A DNA stretch of 6,199 nt. It comes from an uncultured Oscillospiraceae bacterium. Lineage in GTDB: Bacteria > Bacillota > Clostridia > Oscillospirales > Ruminococcaceae. The notes beneath the pieces were generated by a model, which worked only from the letters and a program-made list of their open reading frames with translations, did no database searches and was not told the origin of the DNA. The translations under genes were made by a program, and so were the position numbers. Positions 5,586 to 6,199 of this stretch are shown one piece after another (position 1 is the first letter of the stretch; every line of letters starts with the position of its first letter). The DNA lies in the NCBI GenBank assembly GCA_934527255.1, contig CAKTAM010000105.1, positions 1-6,199 on the forward strand, in the 5' to 3' direction.

Positions 5586-6199
5586 GTGGTCAATGAAAAA
5601 AGCAGCGCCGCAGGCGTCAACATACAGGAAAAAGCCACCGTGATCTGGAATGTGGCGGATGTGCTTCGCGGGCCGTTCAAGCCGCATGAATACGGCCTGG
5701 TCATTTTGCCCATGACGGTGGTCAAGCGTTTTCATGATTGCCTGCTGCCCACACACGATGCCGTGCTTGTGCAATATGAAAAGGTCAAAAAGCTGGCGGT
5801 CGTCGACGGCTTTTTGACCCGTGCCTCCCACTATTCCTTTTACAATACCAGCCGCTTTACCTTTGAAAGCCTGCTGGCCGACCCGGAGAATATAGAAGCG
5901 AATTTTCGGGACTATCTGGCCGGTTTTTCCGGCAATGTACAGGATGTGCTGGCCAAGTTTGATTTTGATGCCATCATCCGCCGCATGGTAGAGTGCAACA
6001 GCCTGTATCTGGTCATCAAGGAGTTCAACTCCCCCAAAGGCTACCTCGGTCCGGATAAAATCAGCGCCGTGGACTGCGGCTATATCTTTGAGGATCTCGT
6101 CAAGCGCTTTTCCGAGTCCTTCGGCGAGGAGGCCGGAGCGCACTTCACCAGCCGGGACATCATCTATCTGATGACCGACCTGCTGCTGTGCGATGCCAA
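5586..6199 (+). CDS. hsdM: Type I restriction-modification DNA methyltransferase subunit, 5' part (3' end outside window)
   Basis: HsdM is the SAM-dependent adenine methyltransferase subunit of type I restriction systems. It works with HsdS (specificity) and HsdR (cleavage) to mark host DNA. The visible 204 codons cover the N-terminal helical domain and the start of the catalytic domain. Residues 19-51 (from VIWNVADVLRG through LPMTVVKRFHD) match the family N-terminus. Near residues 167-197, YIFEDLVKRFSE and GEEAGAHFTSRDIIYLMTDLL match the stretch that leads into the SAM-binding fold, where other members read kaGeffTPr. The catalytic NPPF/NPPY motif lies beyond the window and cannot be checked. 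The gene starts with GTG, fixed by a perfect ribosome binding site. Gene partners hsdS and hsdR are not in view and would be expected downstream. Identification of the family is strong; whether the system is intact is unknown. Confidence 0.9.
   Translation, partial: MVNEKSSAAGVNIQEKATVIWNVADVLRGPFKPHEYGLVILPMTVVKRFHDCLLPTHDAVLVQYEKVKKLAVVDGFLTRASHYSFYNTSRFTFESLLADPENIEANFRDYLAGFSGNVQDVLAKFDFDAIIRRMVECNSLYLVIKEFNSPKGYLGPDKISAVDCGYIFEDLVKRFSESFGEEAGAHFTSRDIIYLMTDLLLCDA

Noticed and set aside
5082..6143. 353-codon minus-strand open frame opposite hsdM
   Set aside because: Only its last 59 codons (from ATG 5261) look real. The rest is antisense to hsdM and crosses the promoter region.

Overview
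The window is GC-rich (roughly 60% by eye), with FtsH and glycyl-radical-enzyme genes of the kind seen in strictly anaerobic Clostridia. It looks like chromosomal DNA from a gut Oscillospiraceae-type firmicute (Faecalibacterium, Gemmiger and Subdoligranulum are plausible). That assignment is an inference from composition and gene content, not a proven identification.

Layout. (1) Positions 2-1627, plus strand: the 3' part of ftsH, the membrane-anchored AAA+ zinc protease. Its N-terminal membrane region lies before the window, and it ends in a long Ala-rich acidic tail. (2) Positions 1628-1850: a convergent intergenic region with one strong hairpin flanked by A and T runs that can terminate transcription from both sides. 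(3) Minus strand, transcribed from about 5312 down to 1851: an operon-like unit. It starts at a consensus extended -10 promoter and reads through the remnant of a beta-helix glycosidase-like gene (5261 to about 4955). It continues into a 716-residue glycyl radical enzyme (4893-2743) and its dedicated two-ferredoxin-cluster radical SAM activase (2750-1851). Enzyme and activase overlap by 8 bases. (4) Positions 5262-5585: a divergent promoter region with a 16-bp palindrome and a terminator-like hairpin. (5) Position 5586 to the window end, plus strand: the 5' part of a type I restriction-modification methyltransferase gene (hsdM), starting with GTG behind a perfect Shine-Dalgarno and cut by the window edge.

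How they work together. The activase would use SAM and a reduced iron-sulfur cluster to place a radical on Gly692 of the enzyme. That radical passes to Cys359, which starts chemistry on a substrate that cannot be named from sequence. The active-site motif is GCWEV rather than the usual GCVEP, so it does not match the characterised diol dehydratase, choline lyase or arylacetate decarboxylase types I know. The most notable oddity is the first gene of the unit. Its N-terminal and C-terminal ends resemble the two ends of one large beta-helix glycosidase-like protein, joined out of frame within about 10 bases. This suggests a large internal deletion (or an assembly artefact) just upstream of the radical enzyme, next to a restriction locus.
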